Below the pieces are notes generated by a model. That model did not search any database and was not told the origin of the DNA. It saw nothing but the letters and a program-made list of their open reading frames with translations. The translations under genes were made by a program, and so were the position numbers. A DNA stretch of 8,350 nt, from assembly GCA_030695265.1 (NCBI GenBank), contig JAUYTA010000293.1, positions 1 through 8,350 on the forward strand. The letters run 5' to 3'. The DNA comes from Bacteroidota bacterium. Its GTDB lineage: Bacteria > Bacteroidota > Bacteroidia > Bacteroidales > Prolixibacteraceae. Below, one piece after another: positions 6,803 to 8,350 of the stretch. Within the stretch, counting starts at the first letter, position 1; each line of letters opens with the position of its first letter.

Positions 6803-8350
6803 ATGTTAAAAACTAAACTAATCGCAATCGCTTTGCTGGCTAGCCTTCTGGCAGCCGCCCAGCAAAACAATATTTTCACCAGCACATCCGTGCCTTATCC
6901 TGAACTGAAATCCGGATTTGCAAACCCGGCGGCAGAAGCACGTTTACGCTGTTATTGGTGGTGGCTCAACAGCATGGTAACCAAAGAATCGATTACCCGC
7001 GATCTGGAGGAAATGAAAGACAAAGGATACGGCGGCGCGACTTTGTTCGATGCAGGGAGTTCCAATTATCAGGTTGCCCTAAAAACTCCGGCAGGTCCGG
7101 TTTTTATGAGCCCCGAATGGATGGAAATGTTTAAACACACCGTAAAAGAAGCTGATCGCAATGGTATTGAACTGACAGTAAACACACAAAGTGGCTGGAA
7201 TCCGGGCGCTCCGTCGATCACTTCTGAAATGGCCATGAAAAAAATCGTCTGGTCGGAAGTGGACATTACCGGAGGAAAAGCCATCAGCATGGAGTTGCCT
7301 CAGCCGGAAAATAAGCTGTTGTATCAGGATGTACTCGTGCAGGCAATTCCAACAAAACCGGGTGCACCGGTTCAAAATGAAGCCATTGCAAACTGGAAGA
7401 AAAAATCGTTCAACGAAAAAATTGGGTGGAAAGGCATTTATCCGTTACACCAGTTGCGCGAAGATTTTGACGGCGACGGGATAAGAATAGCCTTTCGACA
7501 AGATGAAATTATCGATCTGACCGGAAATTACAAAAACGGCAAACTCGAGTGGAATGCTCCCGCCGGAAACTGGACCATCATCCGCTACGGATACACTTGC
7601 ACCGGAGCCAAAACATCAACCACCAGCGATGGCTGGGCTGGTTTATCGGTCGATCACCTCAGCGTTGAGGCGTTTGATTTGTTTGCCAGCACGGTCATCG
7701 TTCCGCTCATCAAAACTGCGCAGGAAGCGGGCAACAGTGTAAAATACCTGCAAACCGACAGTTGGGAAATGGATTTGGTGAGCTGGACAAAAAATTTTCC
7801 AGCCGACTTCAGAAAATATCGTGGTTACGATATCCAGAAATACATGCCTGTTTTGGCGGGAAAAATTGTGGAGAACCGCAACGAATCGAACCGTTTTTTG
7901 CACGACTTCCGCAAAACCATAGGCGATTTGGTTGCCGACAACCATTACCAATTATTCTACGACCTCGCACATAAATACGGAATGGGCATCCATCCTGAAT
8001 CGGGCGGTCCACACTCAGCTCCGGTTGATGCATTGAGAGTGATGGGGATCAGCGATTTTCCGCAGGGCGAATTCTGGGCAATGGCCAATACGCACCGCAT
8101 CAAAGACGATGAGCGGCTTTCTGTCAGGCAAAGTGCTTGTGTTGCTCATACCAACGGCAAACGTTTTGTAGCTGCCGAAGGACCGACCAGCATTGGTCCG
8201 CAGTGGGAGCGTTCGCCCATGGACCTGAAAGGCAACATCGATCGCGTATTTTGTTCAGGAGTAAACCGCATTGTTTGGCACACGTTTACCTCGTCGCCCA
8301 AAGAATTTGGCTTGCCCGGTAACGAATATTTCGCCGGAACGCACCTCAAT
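6803..8350 (+). CDS. GH106 alpha-L-rhamnosidase, secreted, 3'-truncated by window edge
   Basis: Expected to hydrolyse alpha-L-rhamnosyl links in a rhamnose-rich glycan in the periplasm. The reading frame from ATG 6803 stays open for 516 codons to the last base, so the C terminus lies beyond the window. A signal peptide is clear (MLKTK, hydrophobic 6-18, likely cut after AAA at 17-19), which supports this start. The N-terminal ARLRCYWWWLNSMVTKESI, LEEMKDKGYGGATLF and ELTVNTQSGWNPG are characteristic of the GH106 barrel. QTDSWE at 317-322 carries E322 (7766-7768), and FVAAEGPTS carries E459 (8177-8179), the likely pair of catalytic glutamates. HPESGGPHSAPVDAL and GVNRIVWHTFTSSP also fit. It differs clearly from the GH106-like protein at the window start (TDSWE against NDSYE; HPESGGP against RNQAHGSP), so the two are old paralogs and may cleave different linkages. 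G+C is higher than in that gene. Confidence 0.9.
   Translation, partial: MLKTKLIAIALLASLLAAAQQNNIFTSTSVPYPELKSGFANPAAEARLRCYWWWLNSMVTKESITRDLEEMKDKGYGGATLFDAGSSNYQVALKTPAGPVFMSPEWMEMFKHTVKEADRNGIELTVNTQSGWNPGAPSITSEMAMKKIVWSEVDITGGKAISMELPQPENKLLYQDVLVQAIPTKPGAPVQNEAIANWKKKSFNEKIGWKGIYPLHQLREDFDGDGIRIAFRQDEIIDLTGNYKNGKLEWNAPAGNWTIIRYGYTCTGAKTSTTSDGWAGLSVDHLSVEAFDLFASTVIVPLIKTAQEAGNSVKYLQTDSWEMDLVSWTKNFPADFRKYRGYDIQKYMPVLAGKIVENRNESNRFLHDFRKTIGDLVADNHYQLFYDLAHKYGMGIHPESGGPHSAPVDALRVMGISDFPQGEFWAMANTHRIKDDERLSVRQSACVAHTNGKRFVAAEGPTSIGPQWERSPMDLKGNIDRVFCSGVNRIVWHTFTSSPKEFGLPGNEYFAGTHLN

Noticed and set aside
7079..8033. Several small open frames on both strands within the last gene
   Set aside because: The GH106 frame from 6803 runs through the whole stretch with strong family motifs; the others are frame shadows.

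Overview
The window reads as part of a carbohydrate-utilisation locus of a member of the phylum Bacteroidota, probably in or near Bacteroidales/Marinilabiliales. The reasons are the content (two GH106-type and one GH78-type alpha-L-rhamnosidase genes, plus the C-terminal end of a RagB/SusD-family protein), A-rich leaders with little Shine-Dalgarno signal, and a moderate G+C content. Every gene is on the + strand.

Layout: (i) 2-2407, a GH106-like rhamnosidase whose 5' end lies outside the window; the frame is open back to base 2. (ii) 2517-3620, a complete member of the uroporphyrinogen-decarboxylase (URO-D) superfamily that lacks the marks of true HemE and of the zinc-dependent corrinoid methyltransferases. 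(iii) 3753-3995, only the last ~80 residues of a SusD-like glycan-binding lipoprotein, followed by a strong intrinsic terminator at 4015-4054. No susC and no rest of susD is present, so this looks like a deletion scar. (iv) 4187-6484, a complete secreted GH78-like rhamnosidase. (v) 6485-6802, a 318-base intergenic region with a striking nested set of palindromes. (vi) 6803 to the window end, a second GH106-like rhamnosidase with a signal peptide, cut off by the window edge after 516 codons.

The three glycosidases would be expected to remove alpha-L-rhamnose from a rhamnose-rich glycan (rhamnogalacturonan I/II, other rhamnosylated polysaccharides or plant glycosides), probably in the periplasm. 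Having two families and two diverged GH106 copies suggests several rhamnosyl linkages in one substrate. The role of the URO-D-like protein is unknown. The terminator splits the window into at least two transcription units: the GH106/URO-D side and the GH78/GH106 side.

The less ordinary points are the SusD tail, the URO-D-like protein among rhamnosidases, and the palindrome cluster at 6590-6750. I see no CRISPR array, tRNA, rRNA, transposase, phage gene or defence system. The window does not show a clear new system.
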